Shown here in pieces: positions 53,001 to 64,000 of a stretch of 64,000 nt of DNA. This DNA is from Tubulanus polymorphus (Eukaryota; Nemertea; Palaeonemertea; Tubulaniformes; Tubulanidae), in contig NC_134025.1 of the NCBI RefSeq assembly GCF_964204645.1, forward strand, positions 25,822,001 to 25,886,000. The letters are read 5' to 3'. The notes under the pieces are model-generated. The model saw nothing but the letters and a program-made list of their open reading frames with translations, was not told where the DNA came from and made no database searches. The position numbers and the translations under genes are program-made. Each line of letters begins with the position of its first letter. Positions within the stretch are counted from its first letter, which is position 1.

Positions 53001-55018
53001 GATTTGTCTATGTTATGCATCAGTGTGTTCAAGGATTTTGCATCGAGAAATAAGCTATGAATTTGCATAAACTTGTTTATATTTTCATCTATCAGTGCTT
53101 GTTTACCTAAAATATGCTCACGTGATGTTGAAAAATGGCTGCCATGACAGAAATGTTGAACATGCCGACTGTGTTTTGTTATGCAAATGAATAGGGGATG
53201 ATGTCACAGTCATATCTCTGAGCGTCTGAGCATAAACAATTGCTGATAAGTGATGACAAAAACAAGTTCATGAAAAATCATTCAAAAGTCTTTTTGAACT
53301 AATTGATGCATAAATATCAACTGATTAGGAGAGGTGTCACAAACAGTACCCGTAGATATGTTTTGGAGGATTTTTAATCGTCTAATAAAGTCAATCGGTG
53401 ATTTTCAGAATGGAGTGTCCTCTGATTCCCAAGCAAAAGAAATACAAGAGGTAAGGAAGGAATTTCAAAAACTAGTAAAGCTGATGATAGGCTACTTTCA
53501 TTGGCATTTCTTTAAATGATTTCTAAATATTTTTCATTTCAGTTACGGAATAAATTAGCTGAACAGGAAAAGCAATTAGAAAAAGAAATTGCTAATAATA
53601 AACATTTATCACAAAAACTGGTAAGTAAAATATGTGAATTCTATTAGAAAATTTTAAATTCCTGATTTTGCATTTTCCCCCGTCAAAGCATATAAACCAT
53701 TTTATTAATTTCTGATCAATTATTTACTCATAAAGCCTTGCTAATATTCCTCCTTTGTTTCTTGGTTTCATAAAGAGAATGCTGGTAAACCATAAATTGT
53801 CATGATGCATGTGTGATTTATTTGTTTTCCCGATTTTAAAGTGTATTTTTGTCATTTTGTCACCGCAGTTTCGTAAATTGGCGTCGTAGGGTAATGAGAT
53901 TTTTGATAAGTTAAACAGGAAATGTACTGAATGAATTTACTGGGAGAACAGGCTCATTAAGTCCTTGAACTGTCTGAAACTGCAATAGACCTCCTCTATC
54001 TTACATATCTTCTTATAACCCTGATAGAATCTTGGCTTTGAAAGAAAAAATAGAATGAAAAGTTCAGTAGATTTTCTGTTTGTAAATGTGGAATCAAAGT
54101 CTCGTATGAACAGTATTTAGTACAGTTTGTCTACCTTTATTTATTTATTTGCCTGTGTGGTGTCGTGTGGTTCCTGAATTGATTATTCTACAAACATAAA
54201 TTTGCGCGCATAGATTTTTGAATTTTGATTTTCAATCAAACTGGTTGCTGATTAGACAAAATCTATCATCAATCTGCTGATTCTAAATCTTAAGTATTTA
54301 ATGATATACTTTATTATATTGCCTATGTATACATAGAATGAAAGGACTTCGACAGGTACTTATATCCTGGCTAAAATATCATAGTTCAATTTTCCGCCTT
54401 GAGTTTTCACGCAGTTTTTGGCATTATACGGTGATGTTTCCTTTGGTCTGCGCAGCCATGTTACCTGTTCTGGGACAACATTTTTGGGGTGTATTGTAAA
54501 TTTAGTATTACTGCCATCTAGATATATTATGTTATTATTATGGGAGTAGTTGTTGTGTATGTGTATATGCATTTATTGAGAATGAGCCAGGCTGAAGTTT
54601 TGGTTGAGGATTATTATTATCAGTGAATACGTACTATTTAGAGCAGTGATAATGGTTGATTTAAATTTCAAGGAAAAACCTTTTCATTTTATACTAATTA
54701 TGTCGTAAGAAAACGAATATTACTTTTATTTGCACATTTTAAAGTTTTGTACAGGTGACAGATCATGAAATTTACAGATGTTTCCCTGAATTTGTCATAA
54801 TTCGTACCAAAGAATGGTATAATTTCGTTCACTGCATGCCAAATCGTCAAGTTTTTTTAGGGATTAGGTTGCAATGCTCGCTGAATGTTGATAATATTTC
54901 TTATCGAAATTAAATGAGTTCTGTTCTGCATGATTCGATAATATTTCTTCTTTGTATTGTTGTTTTCCAGGCTGTTTCTGCCGGCGCCCAAAAAGATGAT
55001 AGCGGTACTTCAGTGTAG
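35044..55018 (+). CDS. RRBP1: Ribosome-binding protein 1 / kinectin family ER protein
   Basis: At least 35 coding exons encode about 1680 residues if all are joined. Residues 6-28 form an N-terminal membrane anchor with no cleavable signal. A lysine/glutamate-rich cytosolic segment follows (residues 45-250), and after it over 1300 residues of coiled coil. This is the plan of p180/RRBP1 and kinectin, ER proteins that bind ribosomes, microtubules or kinesin and shape ER sheets. Near the C-terminus TESMLNKLQSSVESEEQKW matches the family, and the end GTSV is as in RRBP1, which favours that name. Vertebrates split the family in two; one pro-orthologue here is possible. The RRBP1 decapeptide repeat is absent. 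From 39349 on every exon is phase 0. The 3' UTR is about 2 kb, with AATAAA at 57003-57008. Confidence 0.85.
40166..41320 (+). other. RRBP1-family intron containing a nested minus-strand frame
   Basis: The 1.15 kb intron has no plus-strand exon that I can recognise. It holds the minus-strand frame 40691-41068, described separately. Confidence 0.6.
40691..41068 (-). CDS. Candidate nested single-exon gene, unknown function
   Basis: An ATG-to-stop frame of 125 codons lies antisense in an intron. The protein is of ordinary composition, with motifs such as LTGNQLAALDIDS and CNMCIDPSA, and no recognised domain, signal or membrane segment. An AATAAA for its strand lies about 142 nt past the stop (40549-40544). 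It is the longest frame of the window not explained by a recognised gene. It could still be chance or a remnant of a mobile element. Confidence 0.25.
   Translation of the reverse strand: MEDSQSVIKGQSIDSFQLYAEHIKSIFFRLTGNQLAALDIDSLTIMQFTKKGGKIIYTTKMRKSSSVLNVSENVSGCNMCIDPSATINVAQNSQSIEIFTKLKSILTAKNYRRNTLGTMCIIFNR
44672..45854 (+). other. Long RRBP1-family intron
   Basis: I see no coding exon, clear repeat or element in this 1.2 kb stretch. Confidence 0.6.
46184..46192 (+). other. Candidate 9 nt microexon
   Basis: A long pyrimidine tract and TTTACTAG precede AATATAACA, which is followed by GTAAGTAT. The insert would be three residues (NIT) in phase 0 between exons 45855-45950 and 47268-47366. 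Confidence 0.4.
46501..46527 (+). other. Candidate 27 nt microexon
   Basis: CTCTCTTCGCAG precedes 27 nt without a stop in phase 0 (LKRGQIVVK), followed by GTACAG. It lies in the same intron as the 9 nt candidate and would add a basic nonapeptide. Confidence 0.35.
49000..49430. mobile_element. TIR element with poly-C/poly-G ends
   Basis: The left end AGGACAATTGCCCCCC (49000 on, 15 C in a row) is the reverse complement of the right end GGGGGGCAATTGTCCT (to 49430). The right end is a run of three 15 bp copies of GGGGGGCARTTGTSC. There is no coding capacity. It lies in an RRBP1-family intron between exons 48890-48973 and 49512-49592. Confidence 0.65.
49593..50902 (+). other. RRBP1-family introns around microexon 49962-49985
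   Basis: Beyond the 24 nt exon (RDTIRAER, phase 0) I see only AT-rich sequence. Confidence 0.55.
51634..53408 (+). other. RRBP1-family introns around exon 52370-52444
   Basis: A short imperfect ATTCA/AATCA repeat is at about 51900-51960. Nothing else is recognised apart from the exon. Confidence 0.55.
53621..54970 (+). other. Last RRBP1-family intron
   Basis: No exon or repeat was recognised. The 70-codon minus-strand frame near 54360 has no support. Confidence 0.55.
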
Positions 55019-57899
55019 AACTAACTGCATGTATACGTGAAGGTCATCCTCTGACTAGTTCAGATCTGTGGACCAATCAGGGATTATTGTTGACCATGAA
55101 ATTGACAATAGTAACTGACAAATCTTCGTTGATGTTCCCTTGGATATTTTACAGAATGTTTTAATGGAGATTTTAAAACGAAAAGACCTCTAACTTGTCT
55201 GTGACTCCTTAAGTTTCTATATGCTAATATTCTTTTGAACTGTCATTGATTCAGTAATGTTGTGAAATAATCAACTCAATGATTGACAAGTCATACAGTT
55301 TCACTTATGAGTTAATAATATTCTAACGCTAGAACCTAGACAAGTGCTCTTTTAATTGTGGCTACTACCTAAAACTATCTGTAACAGCTAGGACTTGCCC
55401 ATATTCTCTCTAAATTTTCACATTTCACAATTAACATGTTTCAAGAACATTGTTGTATTAATTAATCTATGCATAAAGTCGAGATGCAGCGAATTTACCA
55501 AGCCAACATCATTGAAGTGATGAAATATGATAATGATGTGATAAATCATAATCACCGTTTTGATCTAACTCAACCTTTGCAAACACAAATTCTAATATAT
55601 ACTCTAATTTGAAATATTATACTGTAGACAATTCATAAGCAGCCAGTGAAATGAACTTTGCTTTGAAAAAAATTGTCCTTATTTGATTGTATTTAATGCT
55701 GCAGTGGAAACTTTTAGGAAAGTAAATGATTTACTGGTGCTAGATTAAAGAGTACAACCAGGTATATAATTCTGTTTTTAATTAAAGCCTCGAAAGTGTA
55801 CGTAAATGAATTCAATTGTGTTATATGTATCACTGGGAAAAGTTAGTGTTGTTCAAAGTTACGCATTGAGTAAAATAAGGGAATGATCGCAGTACCCTTA
55901 CATCAGTCAGGGGAAATATGAATGTTCTGTGGTATATAGATATATACATATATAAATACGTGTGTATACATACATAAACGAAGTTCTGTACTTAAAAATG
56001 TGTTGCTGAATCCGTTATTATTTAAACGCATTTATTTTGAACAGTATGTTAAATGATATAAGAAAATACATGTACATCGATTAGTCGTTGATGAAATGAT
56101 GATTGATATGATATCTACATTAATGCATTGATGTGTGGTCTCAAATATTATTCAATACAGTGATTACTATAATAATGATAATGATGTTGATAACAATGCA
56201 TTGCATGTTTTTGCTTTTTAAGTCGATTTATAATGTGCGAAATGCTCTTCGTAATATAACGTATCACTCAGTTGATATTATCTGGTTTGTAGATGTGCCA
56301 TCATCGCTATATTTGAGCGGCAATTTACGACAGCGATTTGTACCATTTAGTTTGTGTACACGCCTGCCTGAGTTACTATCACCAGAGACGTGCTATATGA
56401 AAAATAACATGAGGCTCTATTAGTGATTTATTCTAAGTATTCGATGATATTGTGTTAATTGTTCTGAACGATATTCTCAAGTCATTAATAGAAGTATGAA
56501 GTGACTAGTTTTTTGCTCAAAAGCATATTTTGTGTTAACTTATTCATGCGTATGTAGGTTAAAATATTAAGGAAAAGTCTTCAATACGTGCAATAGTTGA
56601 GCATTCTTCATTACAATTCTCTATATTACAATGTCCAAATTTGAAATATAATTGTATACATTGGCTGATTTCAATTAAGTCTTTTTTGGGTTCCAATTTT
56701 CATTTATGTGAACGAACCTATGCGCATAGTTATAAAAAACCATGTATCGTAGTTCCATTCACATTAAAGAAGCCATTTCATTCAAATTGTTAAAGATTTA
56801 ATTTTTTACTTTCAATTCAACATGTGAAAGGAAATGTGATAAGATTTCCCCTTTAAAAGTTATCTCTGTTATAAGGTGTTGGTGATACTAATTTTCTTGT
56901 GTTCACACCTATGTTGTGTACACCATTGTCGACTGAGTTTACACTGGGGTATACATTGTTAGTGTATTGATTCTTGGTGCCTCACAAGAAAACTGTGGCT
57001 CCAATAAAATACTGCTGCAGTAAATTTGTCTCTTTTCCTTTATTTGATATTTTCATCTCTTTCATCAATTTCCTTGGAGAAATTAGTCTACATGTCTAGT
57101 TTGTTGCCAATGTTGACCCAATGTCCACAGCCGGTGGTTTGTAGTAGTAAGGCCTTATTAACACTTTTAGTATGGAACTGAAAAAGTCAGTGACATGTGC
57201 TTATGAATAATCACAATAATCCCTATTGACCTACCTTGTAGCCGACACATGATTTAATACTAAACTTTTTAACCAAAATCAAAAGAATATTTTGGGTGAA
57301 ATGAATTGGAATCATTGAAGTGTCTTTAAAGTCAAAAGGAAAATATTATTAAACAAGGCATTAGCATTGATGGAATTGGCAATTGAAACAATATTAGCCC
57401 GACATATTAAAAATACCTCGACCGCCTAGTGCTGCCCCTATGTATAACGATAGCGGGGAAAACGTGAACTAACACAATACTCGCTTGCCAAAGTCTCCGT
57501 ACGGCTTACTGGTCAAACTATTTACCGATTTGCGGGCCGGATTCCGAGAAAATTCTCGTACTCTTAGGACGGCAGTGAAACTACTCAACTTACAATCTAT
57601 AATAGAATTAGTTCTAAAAGAGTAAATTTGTTCCAGATTTGTTTAAGAGAGGGCGACGGATGTACTATCATTTTCTCACAATGTTATGGAAGTTAGAAAG
57701 TGGAAGTTTTGTCAATGCCTTAGATAGACGATCATTCAAACATGTTAATAATCTATTCTGTATATAGATACTACAAAGAAGTAAAGCACAGCAATGGCAT
57801 TGTTTTTAATAAATAAAGATGTATTCCCATATATACAATAGATACATATCAATCATGCATTAGATTAGCACAGTCCCGAGCACCAAATCAATTGTTTTC
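55019..57899. other. RRBP1-family 3' UTR and convergent spacer to COG3
   Basis: The 3' UTR covers about 55019-57025, ending after AATAAA at 57003-57008. It contains a 23 bp segment (55333-55355) also found in a COG3 intron. Position 57025 to about 57800 is spacer with a slightly GC-richer patch at 57420-57560. An ATTAAA for COG3 transcripts is near 57807 on the minus strand. Confidence 0.6.
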
Positions 57900-60800
57900 C
57901 TAATTCCCGGTTTTAGTCGTCAGCAAAAGGTTTATCTGTAATGGAAGAAGAGACTTCAATTAGGAATTTGTCACTGCTCAATAGACATGAATTCATGATG
58001 AAGCACAAGATACCTGGTCATTTGATGGAGCTGCAATTATTAAAACATCATCATCTGCATACTGTTCAATTATCAACGTATTGAGTTGTTGAAAACTTTG
58101 TTGGACATTCAACTGAAAATGAGTTAAAAAGGCAACATAATTACATATTGTTCTTCAATTACCGCACTTCAATTGATTCAGAATCAGGATGAACCGAAAC
58201 CTACTCTGATTGGCTTGAACAGGATGTATTCTGTATCCTTATTGGCTAGGTAAAGATTCATCGCACGAGCAATGATTGGCACTTTAGTTTTCAGCAGTTT
58301 GTAAGTTTCAGCTACGACATCGTGAAGCTTTTCTGGGTTGGCGAAAGGTTGAGATCTCAACGAAACATGAGGCGCATCTTTATCCTTAGCCATTTGCGTG
58401 ATGACAACAGCCTAGAATTACGAAAGAATGCAAATACCGGTAAAACCAGTAAAAATAAAATTCAATAACCTCACCGCATTATTCTCACATGATCGCTGTT
58501 TTTACCTTGTTGAGAAACTGCTGCAGTGGACCTATAAACATATCGGTGCAGGTTCGAATGAATTCCTCGCAACTTTTCTTCAGCTGGTTGTCGACGTCAC
58601 GTTTCGAGTCGACGAGGTGTTCAGTCACCTGTGGCGTTCCTTCTAACAGAAACTGCAGTAAAGCATTCGTCGCATTCATCGCAAATAATTTCGACCGCTT
58701 CTGTATCAGTCCAAAAGCAGCATCTTCAATTAGAATTTGAAAACATATATAAGCCATATGAAAATAATACGATTCTCGATTAAACCTAGACAAGTGCTCT
58801 TTTAAACAAACGGAAGATTTATTCGTTACCTTTGATTTTGCTGAAGTCTAGAGATGTCTCTTTAATGGCGAAGTCGATGTGAAATGGCGCAATTTGTTCT
58901 CTCAGTATGAGCAAATGTTTTATTAGGAATAGCAGCCCATCCACAACAGCCTGAAATAATGACAAATCTCAACTTACTCGGACATGCTATCATTTTGGAA
59001 TACATGGAATCATTTTAATTTTTCTGACTTCCTTCCCCTATCCTTAACTCGGACTCCGTTAACCTCAGACCAATTTTACCAGTCCCAGTTTGTCCGAGCT
59101 AGGTGAGGTTTACTGTATTGATACTTACCTTCTGTTTAGTGATTGTTTGACTGGCAGTGACTAGTGAGTGAACACATAAACTAAGAGCCTCCTGAGACAG
59201 ACCTTGGAATGTAGTTTTCTGCACAAGAGAATAAGATAATAGATATTACATAAAGATGAAAAAGTCGAGTTCGCAGCCTTAATCGTATCGCTTACATCGA
59301 TGCATCTTGAAAGTTTCGAAAGACAAACGAGCGTTCTTCTAACAGTTGGGTACCACATGCCGTGAAGGTCAGCAGGTGACATCGGCATATTACTCACAGA
59401 TCCTCTATCTACAGAAATAATCAAAACATGGTTATTTTCAGCATGGTTTTATCTAAACCAAAGATCGGACTCAAAGTCAGTGATTCGTACTAACCTGATA
59501 CAGGAGACATTATACTAGATCGACCATTCGTTAGATTACTGGTACCATTCTCTTCAAAAACCTCCGGCATTATTTCAGCTGCATTAGCATTGATCGTGGC
59601 AACTTCTTGGCTATTCAGAGACATGTTTGAATTCGTTCTCGAAAGCTGCCTGTCCTTTTTCAAACTCTCAGCGATACTCTTAAACGAAATAAACAGTTAA
59701 CAGAGTAACAAAAAATATCACGGGAATTAGATTCATTCTCAAATTCCTTCCACTATACTGACTTCCATCATCTCAAGTTTTTCAGGATAAGCCAGATCAC
59801 CGGCTGCTGGTTTGTAGCCGAGAATATCACTTTTGATGTAGATGTACGTCCTGTATACGAGCCGTTCTTGAACATCTTCGAGCATTTGTGAGCAGATCGT
59901 TTCGAATGAAGTCAGTTGATTTGCTGGAAATAACAAGAAGAATCTATTTACTAATAGCAATTGAAAATCATTGAACGTAACCTCATCGCTTATGAACACT
60001 TACGATTGTTAGAAACATGTTCATCTAACATTTCAACCTACAAGACAAAGTTCTGGATCTGTCAGTTGACAATTGAAATGCAAATACGGTTTTCATAACA
60101 AAATGAAACGTTTATTCAACAATGAATAAAGAATGGCAAGCATTTATTTGAAAAAATTTATAACCGTAACCATACATGAAGTACATAACTTAAAAGAAAG
60201 ACAAACCCAATATTTCAACTACCTACGTGGGGTAAATAATTCAACCTTGACATAAATATTGAACATATACATCTCGATACATTCATACAGTACCATTAAG
60301 TGAAAGAGGTGGTCAATAAACATAAACAGTGTATTTAACATTTAGTGAGGGCTAGCATGCTGAACTTCACAGGAACGAGTAAACCCAGGGGCATGTGGTA
60401 TTCTGTGCTATAAACTCCAAACTCTAACTAGACGACAATTTGATGAAACTTCCGAAATTTCTCTAGAAATTATTTGGATTTTATGACACATTTGTTCTTA
60501 ACTTTGATTAAAACTAATACCCTAGAAAGATCTGGAGATGGGGACTGACTTTCGCTGTGCATCTGTAAGGATGAGACTCAGATATTTGTAAAGCAAAATC
60601 AGGTAAAAATCAAGTTTCCAAGTTGGAGAAAGACGTCTTTTTATATAAGTGACAGAAAAACAAGAAGTGTTAAGAATTAAGCAAATAAAATGACTTGAAA
60701 ATTACATCAATGTACATGTAATTCTAATAGGTGATTATAACAAAAAAATTAAAAGTGAATTATCAATTGAAATGTAGAACTACAATTACATGTCAACCAC

Positions 60801-63411
60801 CAAATAGACAGGGAGATAGCAATGAGTTTATCTGCAGGTAAATTTAGCTATTTCATTTTCATTGTAAATGTTTATCACTGATTTAATGCGTTTACATATG
60901 GAGTACTTTATCATATACGATTATCTTACCTTCAATATGCTGCATAGTTCTGATAAAGTCTCGAGGTGATTTATATGAATAATTAGAGGACGAAACACAT
61001 CATATAACAGTGTACACAATCGTTGTAACATATGACTGCAAACAGATAATAGGAAAGATTATTCATGGTTTGATGCATAATGGACCGAAACGCTGGTTTT
61101 ATGTAGTTGTCAATCTGCTGTCTGTACCCAATCCTTCAGACGATCCCCATTTGAATGACAAAGTCTAGATGAACATATTTTTAACAAATGATGAATGTCT
61201 GTCTAAAATTCATAGTTAAGACATGACACCCTTATTCATTTTCAAAGAAAAATGTCTGGGGTACTACCACAGGGGGCGATGCCTGGACGAACATGTTTTG
61301 GTAAAATGGTGAATGTCTGTCGAACGCCTGAGGGAGGTGTGTACAGACAGCAGGTTGATAGCTGCATTAATATCGATGTTAACTCACTCTAGCTGCATGG
61401 TATGTTCCGTGAAAAACTGATTATAAAGTTGATATTCGTCTTCACAAACGTGCACCAAAAATGCGCAGCCACTTCGCATCTGACAAGATAAAAGAATAGA
61501 AAATAACCTGTGTATCTTTGCTGAACAATTCCACAGGGTTTTTGGAAATTCTAAGAAGACTCTACACACCAGTGCGCAGTGATCTCTATTGTGTTTAGTA
61601 GCTAATTCAGCGACGGCTTGAGAAATGCTCGGACCGAGTAATGTTTCACGCTGAGAAAAATAACACTGGTGACAATCTGATAATAGCTGTTCATACCTGA
61701 AATAAGCGCCCAATGAAATAAGTAACGAGGGAGGGGCAGCAGATATTTTATGAGGGATGTCTGCCTTTCAGGTGGCAGTAAAAATGAAAGGAGTGATTGT
61801 GGAGAACTATAGAACTACTTACTCTGAGCTGACACCTCTACGTTGTTCCATTTGTTCCATCAGGGCTTTTACCCGAGGAGCGTTTGTCCGAAATTTACCG
61901 TAAAATAATGTGAATGCGTTATCATCCGTACCAGTTATATCCTAGAAATCCGAGATTAAATCAGTTGTCAGGACTGTTAAATTCAAGATTGTACCTACAT
62001 CCTCAGATTGAGCCATCGAGGATTGAATTTACCTTCCGTGGCATCGCGTTTAGAGTGGCATTTTGAAGGATGTTGACGACGTGAGTCTTAATGAGCGTTA
62101 ATGCTTTCGACAGTGACTGCTTGAAACGTGCCAAATATACCGGAGATTCTTTATAACGAGGCTGAAAGTAAGAATCACACAAAAGATCGGTTCCAAATAT
62201 ATCTCATTTCTGGTGTTGTAGTCGTTTACATTGATGGTTACAATGACTTACATTTTTGTTTAGGTAAGCTATGCATTCGTCAATCCTGGATAGAGTCGGT
62301 ACAAATGAATCACTTGTCACAGTCAGCGTAGGTGCACCCAGTCTCTGTGAAAAATACAGCATTTTTTGGTAATTTATTTCTTATTAAATGCCGTGAAAAA
62401 TGATGGAAAGTACCGAGAAGATATCTTACACTGGTAATCTTGTCCAATTCATTAAAATATGACAACTTGTTTTGGATGGTCTCAGCTTGGTTGACTAGTT
62501 TCGTCTGAAACAGAGAATTAAAGGTTTAGACTCGGTACGCAAAATGCTATGAAAAGTATTTCTAACATTTTACCTGTTCATCCAATAAGTGTTCACAAGC
62601 TTCGTGGAGCGCATTCGTTTTCGTTGAAACGTGTACGTATTGATTCATCAGTTCTTGCAGATGATCTAATGCAGTGGTAACTTCATTCAGTATCTGATCG
62701 CACTGCTCTCCGTAATCAGCTAACTGGTCCAAATAAAAACTACAAGAAAAAGGAAAGAGACAAATTAAAATACTTGTTGTTCATAGAGGACAAGCTGTTG
62801 GTCAAATATATATGATCCTACCCGTATTGCAAATCATCTTCAGTTTTCACCTTGTCCTCAATTTTCGAATACCAGAGGAAAAACTGTTGGGCATTCTCTA
62901 TCGTTTGTTCTTCGATTTCTAAAGCAGCGAATCCCTTTGCTATGATATCGTCCTCCGACCCTGTCGTACCACTGGTGGTACTGGAATGTAGATTCGGCAC
63001 ACCAGGAAATTCATCAAGAGGCAACTGAAATTACAATATGCTGAGTTCAAGTACGATATGGATGATTGATTTCCATAGAAAATTAGTTAGAAAGCATAAA
63101 GCACTAATAAAGATTCACTTTCCAGGACCCAGACCTATGCCACAGTACAGAACGTACATTACAGATTGTGATGACATTTGACAGCCAGCAAACCCGGAAG
63201 TAAAAATATTAATATGTTAACAGTTTTCGACTATTAAATGCCCTCATTATGTTACCTCAATTGGTAATTGTTTATTTCCAACGTGACCAGTTAGCTCCAA
63301 GATTCCGTGTCTCTGTCGTTCAGTCAACGGAGCTTTAGGGGACGATTTGGCTTCCCAGGCGGAGAGTTTTTCTCTCAAAACCTTGTTCGAAATTGTAAAC
63401 GTGTCAGCCAT
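57900..63411 (-). CDS. COG3: Conserved oligomeric Golgi complex subunit 3
   Basis: Twenty coding exons give 842 residues (human 828), in frame from end to end. COG3 belongs to lobe A of the COG tether, which captures retrograde vesicles at the Golgi and so maintains glycosylation enzymes. Strong family blocks: [14 protein letters not shown] near the start, [87 protein letters not shown] and [14 protein letters not shown] linker at about residues 490-548 (exon 59678-59495) is poorly conserved, as in other animals. One donor is atypical (GAA|GTCAGT at 59762) but needed for frame. The gene converges on the RRBP1-family gene. Confidence 0.97.
57900..63411 (-). other. COG3 exon map
   Basis: Coding exons from the start: 63411-63256, 63024-62822, 62739-62574, 62504-62430, 62344-62252, 62161-62033, 61941-61823, 61696-61570, 61479-61388, 61035-60930, 60037-60004, 59923-59763, 59678-59495, 59408-59296, 59218-59129, 58950-58830, 58723-58506, 58411-58205, 58112-58014, 57935-57900. 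They sum to 2529 nt. The intron 60929-60038 (0.9 kb) holds nothing recognisable. Confidence 0.88.
61105..61364. mobile_element. Short TIR element in a COG3 intron
   Basis: The left end TCAATCTGCTGTCTGTAC (from 61110) and the right end GTACAGACAGCAGGTTGA (to 61359) are inverted repeats of about 25 bp with few mismatches. Inside are two direct copies of a block ending GTGAATGTCTGTC / GATGAATGTCTGTC (near 61190 and 61310). It has no coding capacity. It fills most of the intron between exons 61479-61388 and 61035-60930. Confidence 0.65.
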
Positions 63412-64000
63412 TTTTGTTTGGGCCCGGTTCCTACTCGGTTGCCGGTGCATACTTCGATTCGCTTGCGGCTAATTGTCTTTCATCGCAAATATCGTCCTTT
63501 AGAAAAAAACCTATTAAATTTGTATCACTTGCCGAAATAGGATGCCAACTTAAGAAAATTTTATCCTTCGATGTATTGCTTTGTAAATAGCAAATTACGG
63601 GATTCGAAACTGAACATCACAAACTTTGCGCCAATCATCGCTCAGAACGGACTGACGCACCATTGGCGCGAAAATGCGAATGCAAAGTTCTCACCGACTG
63701 GATTTATGTTTCATAGTGTATACTTAAAAATCTTTTTTAAATCAAAATTATAAAAAAGCGAATGCACAAGTTGAATCACTTACCATCATGCAGATTCCCG
63801 ATTAGCGTGCTCTTGACCATTCTCTTTGTTGACGTCAGTTTTACAGTATCATTTCTTTTTACAGAGTATTTTCCCTATTACAACTCTTTGTTGACATCCA
63901 TCAATTTTAAAGTATTATATCTTTTTACGAAGTGAAGTCTGTCTAAACATTGACTGGTTTCGTGAATCTAGATAGTACAGTTTTCCATGTGCGTGGGAAG
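63412..64000 (-). promoter_or_regulatory. COG3 promoter region
   Basis: About 210-265 bp upstream of the COG3 ATG lie TTTGCGCCAAT (63625-63635) and ATTGGCGCGAAA (63662-63673), mirror-image CCAAT/E2F-like elements. A noncoding first exon is possible. The rest to the window edge is AT-rich, and no second gene is visible. Confidence 0.5.

Larger units (their letters stand above)
35044..55018 (+). other. RRBP1-family exon map
   Basis: Coding exons: 35044-35800, 36873-37006, 37130-37202, 37278-37575, 37672-37846, 37940-38185, 38279-38532, 38632-38743, 39349-39504, 40010-40165, 41321-41467, 41810-41965, 42271-42423, 42871-43017, 43200-43346, 43468-43623, 43730-43885, 44022-44180, 44483-44671, 45855-45950, 47268-47366, 47451-47519, 47598-47693, 47771-47863, 47948-48010, 48334-48399, 48890-48973, 49512-49592, 49962-49985, 50903-51070, 51544-51633, 52370-52444, 53409-53450, 53543-53620, 54971-55018. 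They sum to 5043 nt. Short exons such as 48334-48399, 49962-49985, 51544-51633, 52370-52444 and 53409-53450 may be alternative. Two further microexon candidates are at 46184-46192 and 46501-46527. Confidence 0.75.

Noticed and set aside
56133-56423. 96-codon plus-strand frame in the RRBP1-family 3' UTR
   Set aside because: Lies between the stop codon and poly(A) signal of a clear gene; composition is that of AT-rich noncoding sequence.
1-64000. CRISPR arrays, operons, phage genes, ribosome binding sites
   Set aside because: Spliced animal genes throughout; no spaced direct repeats or bacterial gene organisation.

Overview
The window is nuclear DNA of an intron-rich, AT-rich invertebrate bilaterian. 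Protein similarity is high to vertebrate orthologues along whole genes, introns are mostly GT-AG, and short fold-back and terminal-inverted-repeat elements lie in introns and spacers. I cannot fix the phylum from sequence alone; a spiralian or a non-vertebrate deuterostome both fit. Orthologue calls rest on recalled family sequences, not on a database search.

Layout, left to right: the N-terminal half of a SHANK scaffold gene on the minus strand (runs off the left edge); a 7 kb spacer with a MITE-like element; NEPRO (plus, 9 exons, one U12-type intron); a 66-codon two-exon mitochondrial-type membrane protein (minus); NDUFB3 (plus, head-to-head with the small gene); LRRD1 (minus, almost intronless); DNAJC13/RME-8 (plus, 49 coding exons, 2229 codons); an RRBP1/kinectin-family gene (plus, at least 35 coding exons over 20 kb); and COG3 (minus, 20 coding exons, 842 codons). 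For NEPRO, NDUFB3, LRRD1, DNAJC13, RRBP1 and COG3 I traced exon by exon and the summed coding lengths are multiples of three. All but LRRD1 and RRBP1, for which I did no full-length comparison, keep the family's reading frame from end to end.

The genes are housekeeping or cell-architecture genes and do not form one pathway. Two (the small membrane protein and NDUFB3) look mitochondrial and share a 233 bp head-to-head promoter. Three serve membranes: DNAJC13 on endosomes, COG3 on the Golgi, and the RRBP1/kinectin protein on the ER. LRRD1 and DNAJC13 are divergent over 1.2 kb that carries a TCTCGCGAGA element and a YY1-like ATGGCGGC. NEPRO and the small gene converge on a palindromic poly(A) signal.

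The most interesting points are the tandem array of phase-0 coiled-coil exons (about 49 to 53 codons each) in the RRBP1-like gene, with candidate 9, 24 and 27 nt microexons after it; a U12-type intron in NEPRO that only makes sense of the frame if used; a required GC donor in DNAJC13; an unlisted small mitochondrial gene; and several fold-back or TIR elements, one with a near-perfect 52 bp hairpin.
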